This document shows, piece by piece, positions 26,145 through 35,112 of a DNA stretch of 52,130 nucleotides; position 1 is the first letter of the stretch, and the number at the start of each line of letters is the position of its first letter. Below the pieces are notes generated by a model. It worked only from the letters and a program-made list of their open reading frames with translations, was not told where the DNA came from and ran no database searches. A program made the position numbers and the translations under genes. Source of the DNA: Campylobacteraceae bacterium (lineage in GTDB: Bacteria; Campylobacterota; Campylobacteria; Campylobacterales; Sulfurovaceae); the NCBI GenBank assembly GCA_027014605.1, contig JALWDJ010000003.1, positions 1 through 52,130 on the forward strand, written 5' to 3'.

Positions 26145-27122
26145 ATGTTATTATATATAATAAAGAGGGTACTATATGCAATTCCCATATTAATAGGTGT
26201 AAATTTAATAACATTTATACTATTTTTTATGGTAAATAGTCCTGATGATATGGCAAGAAGTCAATTAGGAGCAAAACAAGTAACTCCTCAAATGATAGAG
26301 GCTTGGAAAGAGAAAAAAGGATATAATAAACCTCTTTTTTTAAATGATAAAGCCAAAGGTATATCCAAAATAACAGATACTCTCTTTGTTAAAGAGTCAC
26401 TTAAACTATTTAGTTTTGATTTTGGATATTCAGATAACAATAGAGATATAAAAGAGGATATTAAAGATAGAATGTATCCTAGTTTAGCTATTGCACTACC
26501 CACATTTATTATTGGATTAGTTACAAATATCTCTCTAGCACTTCTAATTATCCTATTTAGAGGAACTATTTTAGATACTACTATGATGATAATAGCTGTT
26601 ATTATTATGTCTATCTCTGGACTCTTTTATATTATTGCAGGTCAAGTACTATTTTCAAAAATGTGGCATTTAGTTCCAATATCTGGTTATGAAAATGGAT
26701 TTGGAGCTATTAAATTTGTAATTCTTCCAATTATAATAGGTGTATTTAGTGGAATTGGCTCTAGTGTTAGATGGTATAGAAGCATATTCTTAGAAGAGAT
26801 AAACAAGGATTATATAAGAACAGCAAGAGCTAAAGGTTTATCTGAAATATCTATATTATTTAAACATCTTCTACCAAATGGAATGTTACCTATCTTAACA
26901 GGTGTAGTTGTAATTATCCCTACTCTTTTTATGGGAAGTCTTATTATGGAGTCATTTTTTGGCATACCAGGGCTTGGAAGTTACACTATAGATGCTATTA
27001 AAGCACAAGATTTTGCTATTGTTAAAGCTATGGTTTTTTTAGGCTCATTTCTATACATAATTGGACTAATTCTTACAGATATATCCTATACCATATTTGA
27101 CCCTCGTGTAAAATTAGGATAG
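26145..27122 (+). CDS. Oligopeptide-type ABC transporter permease (OppB/DppB/YejB-like)
   Basis: This 325 aa inner-membrane permease shows the family start (MLLYIIKRVLYAIPILIGVNLITF), five to six helices and the EAA loop that contacts the ATPase (EEINKDYIRTARAKGLSE, then LFKHLLPNG). A periplasmic stretch with NDKAKGISK lies between the first two helices, as in YejB. It is followed after 6 bp by the second permease. No substrate-binding protein or ATPase gene is next to the pair, so these must be encoded elsewhere and the substrate is not known. Confidence 0.9.
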   Translation: MLLYIIKRVLYAIPILIGVNLITFILFFMVNSPDDMARSQLGAKQVTPQMIEAWKEKKGYNKPLFLNDKAKGISKITDTLFVKESLKLFSFDFGYSDNNRDIKEDIKDRMYPSLAIALPTFIIGLVTNISLALLIILFRGTILDTTMMIIAVIIMSISGLFYIIAGQVLFSKMWHLVPISGYENGFGAIKFVILPIIIGVFSGIGSSVRWYRSIFLEEINKDYIRTARAKGLSEISILFKHLLPNGMLPILTGVVVIIPTLFMGSLIMESFFGIPGLGSYTIDAIKAQDFAIVKAMVFLGSFLYIIGLILTDISYTIFDPRVKLG

Positions 27123-27128
27123 TTTTAA

Positions 27129-28430
27129 ATGATAAATATAACTCTACTATGGACAGATATAATGGTCTGGCTCTTGCTCTTTGCAATAATCTTATGGGGA
27201 TATATAGTATCTCGCTCATCAAGAGCTAAAGAGCAGTGGAGAGCTATCTTTAAATCTCCAATTGCACTAACTTCTGCAATAATTCTTCTATTCTATTTCT
27301 CTTTTGCTCTAATTGATTCTATTCACTTTAGAGTAAAAAATCAACATAGAGTTGTTAGTCTATTAGATATGGCATTTGAACATAGAATTAAAAATAGAGA
27401 GAGAACATACTCTGCTCCATTTGCTCTTAAAGAGTACTCTAAAGATATAGCTGTTATTAATGGAGAGACAAAACAGATTTATAGAGATTTAAAATATGTC
27501 CATAGTGGAAATATGGTTATAGATAGTATAAAAGCTATATCTATTGGACTAATAGTTAGTCTATTTTTAATATATATACATATCCGTTATAGAAAAAGAA
27601 GAGGTAGAGAGAGTGAAATCCCATGGATAACTGGATATATAACTCTAACTATATTGATAGTTCTATTTAGTTGGCTGTATATTATGAGTTTTAGCTACCA
27701 TGTATTGGGAACTGATAAAGTTGGAGGAGATGTCTTATATGAGACTCTAAAGAGTATTAGAACAGGTGTACTGATAGGAGTATTAACAACTCTAGTAATG
27801 TTACCAATCTCAATAGCTTTAGGTGTAAGTGCTGGATTTTTTAGAGGGTGGATTGATGATATAATTCAATATATCTATACAACTCTAAACTCAATTCCAA
27901 GTGTACTTCTAATTAGTGCTACTGTACTTATTGTTCAAGTTATATTAGATAACCACCCAGATTGGTTTCAATCAACGCTAGAGAGGTCAGATTTAAGACT
28001 ACTCTTTTTAGTAGTTATATTAGGTGTAACCTCATGGACAGGGCTTTGCAGACTATTACGAGCAGAGACTCTAAAAATATCACAGATAGATTTTGTAAAA
28101 GCGTCAAAAGCCTTTGGAGTTAGTAATTTTAATATTATTAGAAAACATATTATCCCTAATCTTATGCATATTATTCTCATATCAGTAGTCTTAGATTTTA
28201 GTGGATTGGTTTTAGCAGAAGCTGTATTATCTTATGTTGGAGTTGGAGTTGACCCAACTATGTATAGTTGGGGAAATATGATAAATCAGGCAAGATTGGA
28301 GATGGCAAGAGAGCCAATGGTTTGGTGGTCTCTATTTTCAGCTTTTATCTTTATGTCTGTTTTAGTTCTATCTGCTAATCTATTTTCGGATAGAATACAA
28401 TTAGTATTAGACCCTAGAAATAAAATTTAG
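27129..28430 (+). CDS. Oligopeptide-type ABC transporter permease (OppC/YejE-like)
   Basis: This second permease of the importer is 433 aa, longer than typical OppC (~300), because of about 190 extra N-terminal residues with at least three hydrophobic helices. HVLGTDKVGGDVLYETLKSIRTG (residues ~195-217) and the EAA loop (ISQIDFVKASKAFGVSN, then KHIIPNLMH) identify the family, and it ends ...RIQLVLDPRNKI as usual. The extended N-terminus and gene order resemble YejB-YejE of the microcin C/peptide type. It is co-transcribed with the upstream permease gene. Confidence 0.9.
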   Translation: MINITLLWTDIMVWLLLFAIILWGYIVSRSSRAKEQWRAIFKSPIALTSAIILLFYFSFALIDSIHFRVKNQHRVVSLLDMAFEHRIKNRERTYSAPFALKEYSKDIAVINGETKQIYRDLKYVHSGNMVIDSIKAISIGLIVSLFLIYIHIRYRKRRGRESEIPWITGYITLTILIVLFSWLYIMSFSYHVLGTDKVGGDVLYETLKSIRTGVLIGVLTTLVMLPISIALGVSAGFFRGWIDDIIQYIYTTLNSIPSVLLISATVLIVQVILDNHPDWFQSTLERSDLRLLFLVVILGVTSWTGLCRLLRAETLKISQIDFVKASKAFGVSNFNIIRKHIIPNLMHIILISVVLDFSGLVLAEAVLSYVGVGVDPTMYSWGNMINQARLEMAREPMVWWSLFSAFIFMSVLVLSANLFSDRIQLVLDPRNKI

Positions 28431-28594
28431 AATGTTTTATTAATAAAATATAATATTAAAATTATTAATAATTAAAATATAATAATATTTTAAAGATATT
28501 TTTTTAAATTTAGTCAATTTAGAGAGCTTTTCATCTAATTAGATAATCTTAAATAAAAATATGTTATTTTTAGATTAAAAAATAGGTGAATAGT

Positions 28595-29593
28595 TTGAGT
28601 ATAGATTATAAAATAGAGATTAGGAGATTAAAAGATAAATTACCAGTTACTGTTGTTGGACACTTTTATCAAAGAGATGAAGTCTTTGAGATGGCAGATA
28701 TTACGGGTGATAGTTTAGAGTTAGCTAGAAAATGTAAAGCCGATGATAATCCATGGGTTGTCTTTTGTGGTGTTGGATTTATGGGACAGAGTGTAAAGGT
28801 TATTGCACCAGAAAAGAGAGTTTTAATGCCAAAAGTTGCATGTTGTGCCATGGCTAGAATGATAGATAGTAGCTATTTTGAAGATAGTGTTAACTATATG
28901 GTGAAAAGAGGTATCCCAAAAGAGGATATTTTACCAATTACATATATAAACAGTGATGCAACAGTAAAAGCAAAAGTTGGAGAGATGGGAGGAATGGTCT
29001 GTACCTCATCTAATGCCTATAAGATAATAGAGAAAGGTTTAGAGAGTGGGAAAAAGATACTATTTGTTCCAGATAAATGTTTAGGGCAGAATTTTGCAAA
29101 CTCTATGGGATTAAAATCTTGTGTAATTGGAGAGGGTGAGTGTGACCCTAAAGAGGCTGATATTATCTGTTTTAATGGTTTCTGTTCAGTTCATCAACTA
29201 TTTACTCTTGATGATATTAAATTCTATAGAGAAAGATACCCTGATATATTGATTGCAGTACACCCAGAGTGTGACCCTAAAATTGTAGAGGCATCTGATT
29301 TTACAGGTTCTACCTCACAACTTATTAAATATGTAAATGAGCTTAACCCCAATCAAAAGGTAGCAGTTGGAACAGAATATAATCTAGTAAATAGAATGCG
29401 TCCAAATGGAAATACTTTTGTACTATCTTCTACAAAACCAGAGTGTCCTACTATGAATGAGACTACCCTAAAAGATTTATATTTAACTTTAAAGTCAATA
29501 GAAGATAATAGTCCAATTAATGAGATATTTGTAGATGAAAATACTATTAAGTATGCAAACTTAGCATTAACTAGAATGTTAGAAATAAGTTAA
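28595..29593 (+). CDS. nadA: Quinolinate synthase A
   Basis: NadA condenses iminoaspartate with dihydroxyacetone phosphate to quinolinate using a [4Fe-4S] cluster. Conserved blocks are present: VVGHFYQRDEVFEMADITGD, VVFCGVGFMGQSVKV, the Cys-rich VACCAMAR segment, YINSDATVKAK, VHPECDPKIVEASDFTGST and CPTMNETTL near the C-terminus. I prefer the TTG at 28595, with AGGTGA 5 nt upstream; a GTG at 28586 overlaps that ribosome site. A perfect hairpin terminator follows. Together with nadC at 0.2 kb it covers two of the three steps of NAD de novo synthesis. Confidence 0.94.
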   Translation: MSIDYKIEIRRLKDKLPVTVVGHFYQRDEVFEMADITGDSLELARKCKADDNPWVVFCGVGFMGQSVKVIAPEKRVLMPKVACCAMARMIDSSYFEDSVNYMVKRGIPKEDILPITYINSDATVKAKVGEMGGMVCTSSNAYKIIEKGLESGKKILFVPDKCLGQNFANSMGLKSCVIGEGECDPKEADIICFNGFCSVHQLFTLDDIKFYRERYPDILIAVHPECDPKIVEASDFTGSTSQLIKYVNELNPNQKVAVGTEYNLVNRMRPNGNTFVLSSTKPECPTMNETTLKDLYLTLKSIEDNSPINEIFVDENTIKYANLALTRMLEIS

Positions 29594-29600
29594 ACATTTA

Positions 29601-29629
29601 AAAAAGAGGTATTAATACCTCCTTTTTTT
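29601..29629. terminator. Bidirectional Rho-independent terminator
   Basis: A 16 bp perfect palindrome (GAGGTATTAATACCTC, 29606-29621) is flanked by AAAAA on the left and CTTTTTTT on the right, so it works on both strands. It lies between nadA (+) and the convergent cytochrome gene (-). Confidence 0.85.
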
Positions 29630-29633
29630 GGTA

Positions 29634-30146
29634 TTATTTACCAATTTTATTTGCTATTGCTTCTATTGTAGCATCATCAAGTGCAGAAGCCTGTGCCTTC
29701 ATAATAGCTTTCATTGAACCACCAAATGTACCTGCTTTGTACCCTTTAAGTGCTTTTACAATTTCATCCTTTGGTAAATCTTTTACTATTTTAGATACTC
29801 CCATAGCCTTTTTCTCGAAGTTTGCACCATGACAACCTGCACAAGCAGTGGTATTTACACTACTTTTAGGTTCTTCTGTTTTTTTCTCCTCTGTTGTTGT
29901 AGCTTTAGCCTCCTCTTGTTTTGGAGCTTCTGCTTTCTTCTCTGTAGCTGGAGTTTTAGCCGCATCTTTTTTTGGAACTTCTACTTTTTTCTCTTCTGCT
30001 TTAGGAGCTTCCTTTTTTACTTCTGTCTTATTAGCTTTTTCCCCCTCCATATCTGCTCTAGCTGATGCACCTGTTGATGAATCAACACAACCACCTAAAA
30101 GTAGTGCTGATAGAGATAGTGCTATTAAAAATTCTTTTCTAATCAT
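29634..30146 (-). CDS. Class I c-type cytochrome lipoprotein with Lys/Glu/Pro spacer
   Basis: This 170 aa lipoprotein has the lipobox LGGC (Cys20), then a roughly 65-residue low-complexity spacer rich in Lys, Glu, Ala and Pro (EAPKAEEKKVEVPKK and similar units, about 36-95), then one haem site CAGCH (Cys102, Cys105, His106). The haem domain (ALKGYKAGTFGGSMKAIMKA, ATIEAIANKIGK) is closely similar to that of the cytochrome at 20.1 kb, so the two are paralogues with unrelated spacers. Met in SMKAIMKA is a likely sixth ligand. The redox partner is unknown. Confidence 0.88.
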   Translation of the reverse strand: MIRKEFLIALSLSALLLGGCVDSSTGASARADMEGEKANKTEVKKEAPKAEEKKVEVPKKDAAKTPATEKKAEAPKQEEAKATTTEEKKTEEPKSSVNTTACAGCHGANFEKKAMGVSKIVKDLPKDEIVKALKGYKAGTFGGSMKAIMKAQASALDDATIEAIANKIGK

Positions 30147-30302
30147 ATTAATTCCTTTAAAATATTTTATATATAATATATCTATTTTTTTTTTAAATAT
30201 TAATATATAGATACTTTTTTTTATTATAAAAATTAATAGTGTCTCTTTTTAACCCTAATTTAGTTAAAATCAGCAATTAATTTTTGCATGGAGCAACTAA
30301 AT

Positions 30303-31223
30303 ATGAATAAATCAAAATATATATGGATGAACGGAAAATTTATTCCTTGGGATGATGCTAAAGTTCATGTATTAACACATACACTACACTATGGAAATGG
30401 AGCAATTGAAGGAACAAAAGCATATAAAACAGTTGATGGAAGATGTGCTATATTTAAACTAAATGAGCATACACAAAGATTGCTAAACTCATCAAAAATG
30501 ACACTCATAACTGTACCATACACTTTAGAAGAGTTAAACCAAGTACAAGTAGAATTACTTAGAAAAAATAAACTGTTTAATGGAGCTTATATTCGCCCAT
30601 TGGTATATTTAGGTTATGGTATTATGGGACTCTATCATAAAGATGCACCTGTTGAGGTTGCAGTATCTGCTTGGGAGTGGGGTGCATATTTAGGTGAAGA
30701 GGGACTTGAGAAAGGCATTAGATTAAAAATAAGCTCATTTACAAGAACTCCAAACACATCAAGTATGGGAAAAGCAAAAGCAGTAGCTAACTATCTTAAC
30801 TCTCAAATGGCAAAATATGAAGCAGTAGAGGCAGGTTATGATGAAGCTTTACTTAGAGATGACCAAGGTTATATAGCAGAAGCTAGTGGAGCATGTTTTT
30901 TTATGGTGAGAGATGGAAAACTTATATCTCCTCCTACTGATAATACATTAGAATCCATTACTCAACAGACAATTATAGATTTAGCTAATGATATGGGTAT
31001 AGAGGTTATTAGAAGACGAATAACAAGAGAAGAGATTTATATTGCAGATGAGGCATTTCTAACAGGAACTGCAGCTGAACTTACCCCTATTAGAGAGGTT
31101 GATGCAAGGGTTATCGGAGTTGGTGTTAAAGGAAAAATTACTAAGATACTTCAATCAGCATATTTTGATGTAGTAACTGGAAAAAATACTAATTACATTA
31201 AATATTTAACATACATTAATTAA
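30303..31223 (+). CDS. ilvE: Branched-chain amino-acid aminotransferase
   Basis: This PLP class IV enzyme transfers amino groups in the last step of valine, leucine and isoleucine synthesis. It has HTLHYGNGAIEGTKAY near the N-terminus, the PLP Lys within SSMGKAKAVANYLNSQ, then the EASGACFFMVRDG and EAFLTGTAAELTPIREVD signatures. I use the ATG at 30303, since GGAG (30290-30293) sits 9 nt upstream; the in-frame ATG at 30288 overlaps that site. That gives 306 aa, the normal length. It begins the ilvE, prohibitin-like, hisIE run. Confidence 0.94.
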   Translation: MNKSKYIWMNGKFIPWDDAKVHVLTHTLHYGNGAIEGTKAYKTVDGRCAIFKLNEHTQRLLNSSKMTLITVPYTLEELNQVQVELLRKNKLFNGAYIRPLVYLGYGIMGLYHKDAPVEVAVSAWEWGAYLGEEGLEKGIRLKISSFTRTPNTSSMGKAKAVANYLNSQMAKYEAVEAGYDEALLRDDQGYIAEASGACFFMVRDGKLISPPTDNTLESITQQTIIDLANDMGIEVIRRRITREEIYIADEAFLTGTAAELTPIREVDARVIGVGVKGKITKILQSAYFDVVTGKNTNYIKYLTYIN

Positions 31224-31232
31224 GGAAATTTT

Positions 31233-32375
31233 ATGCCAGCAGATATGAATGACTATTTTAAAAAGAAACAACCAAATAGAAGTGTAGATGATAATAATTC
31301 CAATTTAAAAAAATTATCAAATAATAATGAAAATAGAGGTGATAGAAAAACAGTTCCACAACTTATATTTTTAGCTTTAGCTATTTTAGTAGGAATTATA
31401 TTTTTAAAACCATTTACTATTATTAATTCTGGTGAGGTAGGAATTAAAGTTAGGACTGGTAAATTTGAAGAGAAACCATTAGGAGCAGGACTCCATTTCT
31501 ATATTCCAATTTTAGAGAGAATTATACCTGTTAATACTAGAATTAGATTAATTACATATAGTGATACACATAAGAGTACTATTGGAGATAACTACTCCTC
31601 TGCTCTATCAAAAGATAGTTTTGAAGGGGGACTTAGAAGAAATCCTGCAATTCAAGTTCTTGACCAAAGAGGACTTACCGTTAGTATTGATATAGCAGTT
31701 CAATATAGCTTAAGAGCAGAGTCCGCACCAAAAACTATAGAGACTTGGGGTTCAAGTTGGGAAGAGAAGATTATTAACTCAAAAGTTAGAGAGGTTGTAA
31801 GAGATGTGGTTGGACAATATCCAGCAGAGAAACTTCCAGAGATGAGAAATGAGATAGCAAGTGCAATTCAGACAAAAGTTAGAGAGAAAGTAAACTCATT
31901 AGAGGGACAACCTGTAATACTAGCTTCAGTAGAGCTTAGAAATATTGTATTGCCTCCTAAGATTAAAGCAAAAATAGAAGAGGTACAAGCAGCAAAGCAA
32001 GAGGTGACTATTGCAGAGCAGAAAAAAGAGAAGGCAAAAGAGTTAGCACTAATGAAAGCTGAGATTGCAAAAGGTGAAGCTGAGAAAAATAGAATTGTAG
32101 CACAAGGTCAAGCAGATAAGATTAGAATAGAGGCTATCTCTCAAGCAAAAGCAAATAAATTAATATCAGAATCTTTAACGCCTGAACTTATTCAATTAGA
32201 GCAGATTAAGACTCAAGCTAAATTTAATGAAGCACTAAAAGTTAATAGAGATGCTCAAATATTCTTGACTCCAGGAGGAGCGGTACCAAATATTTGGATA
32301 GATGCAAAAGAGAAATCACAAAAATCATTAACAGTTAAACAACAGATAGAAAGTATGGCAACAGATGCAAATTAA
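31233..32375 (+). CDS. Prohibitin/SPFH-domain membrane protein
   Basis: This 380 aa membrane scaffold protein has a charged N-terminal tail of about 45 residues, one transmembrane helix (about 47-67, LIFLALAILVGIIFL), and an SPFH domain (INSGEVGIKVRTGKFEEKPL ... LTVSIDIAVQYSLR). A long helical region rich in Ala, Glu and Lys follows (AKIEEVQAAKQEVTIAEQKK) and then a short C-terminal tail. Prohibitin-like proteins form large rings that organise the membrane or regulate the FtsH protease. It is 9 bp after ilvE, and its end overlaps hisIE by 11 bp. Confidence 0.88.
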   Translation: MPADMNDYFKKKQPNRSVDDNNSNLKKLSNNNENRGDRKTVPQLIFLALAILVGIIFLKPFTIINSGEVGIKVRTGKFEEKPLGAGLHFYIPILERIIPVNTRIRLITYSDTHKSTIGDNYSSALSKDSFEGGLRRNPAIQVLDQRGLTVSIDIAVQYSLRAESAPKTIETWGSSWEEKIINSKVREVVRDVVGQYPAEKLPEMRNEIASAIQTKVREKVNSLEGQPVILASVELRNIVLPPKIKAKIEEVQAAKQEVTIAEQKKEKAKELALMKAEIAKGEAEKNRIVAQGQADKIRIEAISQAKANKLISESLTPELIQLEQIKTQAKFNEALKVNRDAQIFLTPGGAVPNIWIDAKEKSQKSLTVKQQIESMATDAN

Positions 32376-33033
32376 TTGGAAAAAAAATCCTCTAATCCCT
32401 GCAATAGCACAGGATTATAAGAGTAATCAAGTATTAATGTTAGCTTATATGAATGAAAAGGCTTATAACTTAACTCTAAAGAGTGGTTATGCCCACTACT
32501 ATAGTAGAAGTAAAAAGAGATTATGGAAAAAGGGCGAAAGCTCTAACCACACTCAAGAGATAAAAGATATACTTATTGATTGTGATGCAGATACTATTAT
32601 CTTAAAAGTTAAACAGAATGGTGTAGCATGTCATACAGGAAGAGAGAGTTGCTTTTTTACTTCTATTTTAGAAGATAGAGTGATTTTAGATAAAAAAGTA
32701 GATACTAATGTTATATATGGTGTAGTAGATACTCTATATCATACTATAATGGAGAGAAAAAATAGTAAAAAAAATATTAAATCTTGGACAAAAAAACTAT
32801 TAAATGATAGAGATTTAATGCTTAGCAAGATAAGAGAAGAGGCTGATGAGGTTGCTACTGCAATAGAGAGTGAGAGCGATAATCAAGTAATATATGAGGT
32901 AGCAGATTTAACATATCACACCTTAGTTGGACTTGGATATAGAGATATATCACCAGATAGAATTAAACAAGAGTTAGCTAGACGATTTGGTATGAGTGGA
33001 ATTGAGGAGAAAGAGAGTAGAGGCAAAAAATAG
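32365..33033 (+). CDS. hisIE: Bifunctional phosphoribosyl-AMP cyclohydrolase / phosphoribosyl-ATP pyrophosphatase
   Basis: This protein carries out the second and third steps of histidine synthesis. The HisI half (residues 1-~105) shows VLMLAYMNEKAYNLT, YYSRSKKRLWKKGESSNH, the zinc/metal segment DCDADT and CHTGRESCFF. The HisE half (~115-222) shows the MazG-like REEADEVATAIES and EVADLTYHTLVGL metal motifs. At 222 aa it has the normal fused length. It overlaps the prohibitin-like gene by 11 bp, suggesting coupled translation, and ends in a hairpin. Confidence 0.95.
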   Translation: MQINWKKNPLIPAIAQDYKSNQVLMLAYMNEKAYNLTLKSGYAHYYSRSKKRLWKKGESSNHTQEIKDILIDCDADTIILKVKQNGVACHTGRESCFFTSILEDRVILDKKVDTNVIYGVVDTLYHTIMERKNSKKNIKSWTKKLLNDRDLMLSKIREEADEVATAIESESDNQVIYEVADLTYHTLVGLGYRDISPDRIKQELARRFGMSGIEEKESRGKK

Positions 33034-33040
33034 TTGCCTC
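33020..33040. terminator. Hairpin between hisIE and the convergent ferredoxin gene
   Basis: GAGGCAA pairs with TTGCCTC around a 7 nt A-rich loop, overlapping the hisIE stop codon. The tail is only TTAAAATATT on the plus strand, so termination strength is uncertain. Confidence 0.5.
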
Positions 33041-33048
33041 TTAAAATA

Positions 33049-33423
33049 TTATCTTGCCATTGATGCAGGAGGAATTGGTTCTCCCCACATACTCTCATCA
33101 ATAACATACTCATCTACAACCTTTCCACCTATAATATGCTCATCTATAATTCTATCTATCTTCTCTTTATTAAGATTTACATACATTGTGTGACCTGGTT
33201 CTACAAGTATAACTGGTCCTTGTTGACATCTATTTAGACATGAAGTCTGAATTGGCGTAGCTGTTGCAATAATACCTTTCATCATTAACTTTTGAGATAG
33301 ATGTTGCATAAGCTGTTGAGACTCTGGGTTATTTTGACTAACACAACTAGGTTTTGGCATACCTGGAGGTGCTGATTGTTGACATTTAAAAATATAAAAT
33401 GCTGGTTGTGGTATTCCTGTCAC
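33049..33423 (-). CDS. Thioredoxin-fold (2Fe-2S) ferredoxin
   Basis: This 124 aa soluble protein has the four-Cys pattern of thioredoxin-like [2Fe-2S] ferredoxins (Cys14, Cys27, Cys62, Cys66; FKCQQSAPPGMPKPSC and SCLNRCQQGP), followed by VILVEPGHTMYVNL. The fold is shared with the 24 kDa subunit of complex I. It starts at GTG, with AAAGGA about 8 nt upstream. The last ~30 residues (GGKVVDEYVIDESMWGEPIP) are an acidic family-specific tail. It lies upstream of nothing obvious on its strand; its electron partners are unknown. Confidence 0.88.
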   Translation of the reverse strand: MTGIPQPAFYIFKCQQSAPPGMPKPSCVSQNNPESQQLMQHLSQKLMMKGIIATATPIQTSCLNRCQQGPVILVEPGHTMYVNLNKEKIDRIIDEHIIGGKVVDEYVIDESMWGEPIPPASMAR

Positions 33424-33531
33424 TTTTTTAATCCTTTTAAAATTTAATTAAGACTATTTTACTCTTAAATAGCTTAAAATTAAAAAAAAATATTTTTTTT
33501 TTTGAAACATATATATATGTGTGTAAAAATG

Positions 33532-35112
33532 CTAATTTATTGATAAAACTATTTTTAATACCTCATCTCTTAATGTTTTTTTATCTACCACTTCATCATG
33601 AGATGCCTTTAGAGGAAGCTCTTTTTTATATATAAAAATAGTTGGTATCATATATGTAGCTAAATATCTTTTTAACTCAAATAATATCCTGTTTTTAGGG
33701 ATTTTATTTTTAGCACTATATACTAATACAATTTCCTCTTCTATCTCTTCATTTGGAATACTAAATACAGCACATCTATCTATATCTTTAAAAATCTTCT
33801 CTACAACACTTTCTATCTCTTTAGGGCTTACTCTATATCCATTTGTCTTGATCATATCATCTTTTCTATCTACAAAATAGATATACCCCTCTTTGTCTCT
33901 ATATACAAAATCTCCAGACTGAACAACTATCTCATTTGAGTTTTGGTTACTTAAGTCTATCACCTTATTTAAGATAGAGATATTTTTAAATCTCTTTTTA
34001 GTCTCTTCGGGGCTATTCCAATACCCTTTATATATACCAGCTCCTCTATGTATAAGCTCTCCAATCTCAAAATCTCTACACTCTAAACCATTTTCATCAA
34101 TAATATAGACCTCTACATCAGGTACAGCTTTTCCAATAGAAGTTGGTCGTATATGAATTTGAGATGGTTCAAGATATGTAGAGCGAAATGCCTCTGTTAA
34201 TCCGTGCATTGAGTAGAACTTAACTTTTTTAAAGTAGTTATCTATCTTTTTTATCATATCTTGGGTTATATTTCCACCTGATGAGGTAATAACTCTTACT
34301 CCATCTAACTGTTTAGCTATTGGTAGTTTATGAGGCTCTTCATTAAACATCTTAGCAATATATACAGGCATTAGAGCTAATATAGTAACCTTATCTCGTA
34401 TAAGATGAGCAAAAAAGCTACTAGGTAAGATAAACTTATGGACTGCTAGAGTAGCCTTTTTATATAGAGAGCAGAATATCTGATTTAATCCATAATCAAG
34501 ATTAAATGAGAGAAGTCCAGAGATAATATCATTTTCTCTTAAATCAAGATATTTAGATACTATCTTAGCTCCATCTATTAAGTTTCTATGGCTAATAATA
34601 ATACCTTTCTGCTTTCCATCACTACCAAAACTATATGTTATAACTGCACTATGGTGTCCATGTATATTTGCACTATATTTAGAGTTAAAACATTTATATA
34701 TCTCTCTAAAAGATACTAATTCATCATCTAGTGGCTCATAAGTTACTACTTTACCTTTAAAATCAACTGCTTTGACATTCTCTATTTTTGTTTTATCTGT
34801 AATGATTACTGAGATTGATGCATCATTAATAATATACTCTATCTGATTAGGCTTTAAAAATCTTGTAATTGGAACAATTACATAGTTAGTAGATAGAATT
34901 GCCAATATTGCAATAACCTGCTCTGAACTCTTATTTGAGTATATTCCAATTCTTGCACCCTTTTTTAAATCTAACTGATTAAAGTAGTTTGCTAACTGAT
35001 TAACTTTTTCTAAAAGCTCTCTATAACTATATCTCTTCTCATTCTCAACCAATGCAATCTTATCTGGTAACTCTTTGGTTGCTATCTCTAGTAACTCTCT
35101 TACATTAGACAC
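33532..35112 (-). CDS. AMP-forming acyl/aminoacyl ligase-like protein, A10 lysine apparently lost
   Basis: This 526 aa ANL-superfamily protein is the last gene of the glutamate mutase run. The A3 loop is degenerate (TYSFGSDGKQKG, 159-170, Asp for Thr), A5 reads MHGLTEAFR, A7 is SGDFVYRDKEGYIYFVDR, and A8 is DDMIKTNGYRVSPKEIE, all compatible with nucleotide binding. At the C-terminus, where the catalytic lysine of adenylation is expected (LPxTxxGKxxR), the sequence is LPLKASHDEVVDKK, with Val508 at the lysine position in my alignment. It may have altered chemistry, or use a different lysine. The start overlaps glmL by 8 bp. The substrate is unknown; an amino acid from the mutase is an inference. 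Confidence 0.8.
   Translation of the reverse strand: MSNVRELLEIATKELPDKIALVENEKRYSYRELLEKVNQLANYFNQLDLKKGARIGIYSNKSSEQVIAILAILSTNYVIVPITRFLKPNQIEYIINDASISVIITDKTKIENVKAVDFKGKVVTYEPLDDELVSFREIYKCFNSKYSANIHGHHSAVITYSFGSDGKQKGIIISHRNLIDGAKIVSKYLDLRENDIISGLLSFNLDYGLNQIFCSLYKKATLAVHKFILPSSFFAHLIRDKVTILALMPVYIAKMFNEEPHKLPIAKQLDGVRVITSSGGNITQDMIKKIDNYFKKVKFYSMHGLTEAFRSTYLEPSQIHIRPTSIGKAVPDVEVYIIDENGLECRDFEIGELIHRGAGIYKGYWNSPEETKKRFKNISILNKVIDLSNQNSNEIVVQSGDFVYRDKEGYIYFVDRKDDMIKTNGYRVSPKEIESVVEKIFKDIDRCAVFSIPNEEIEEEIVLVYSAKNKIPKNRILFELKRYLATYMIPTIFIYKKELPLKASHDEVVDKKTLRDEVLKIVLSIN

Noticed and set aside
33505-33520. The ACATATATATATGT palindrome between the ligase gene and the ferredoxin gene.
   Set aside because: It is pure alternating AT in AT-rich DNA. 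A weak terminator or operator is possible but nothing specific supports it.
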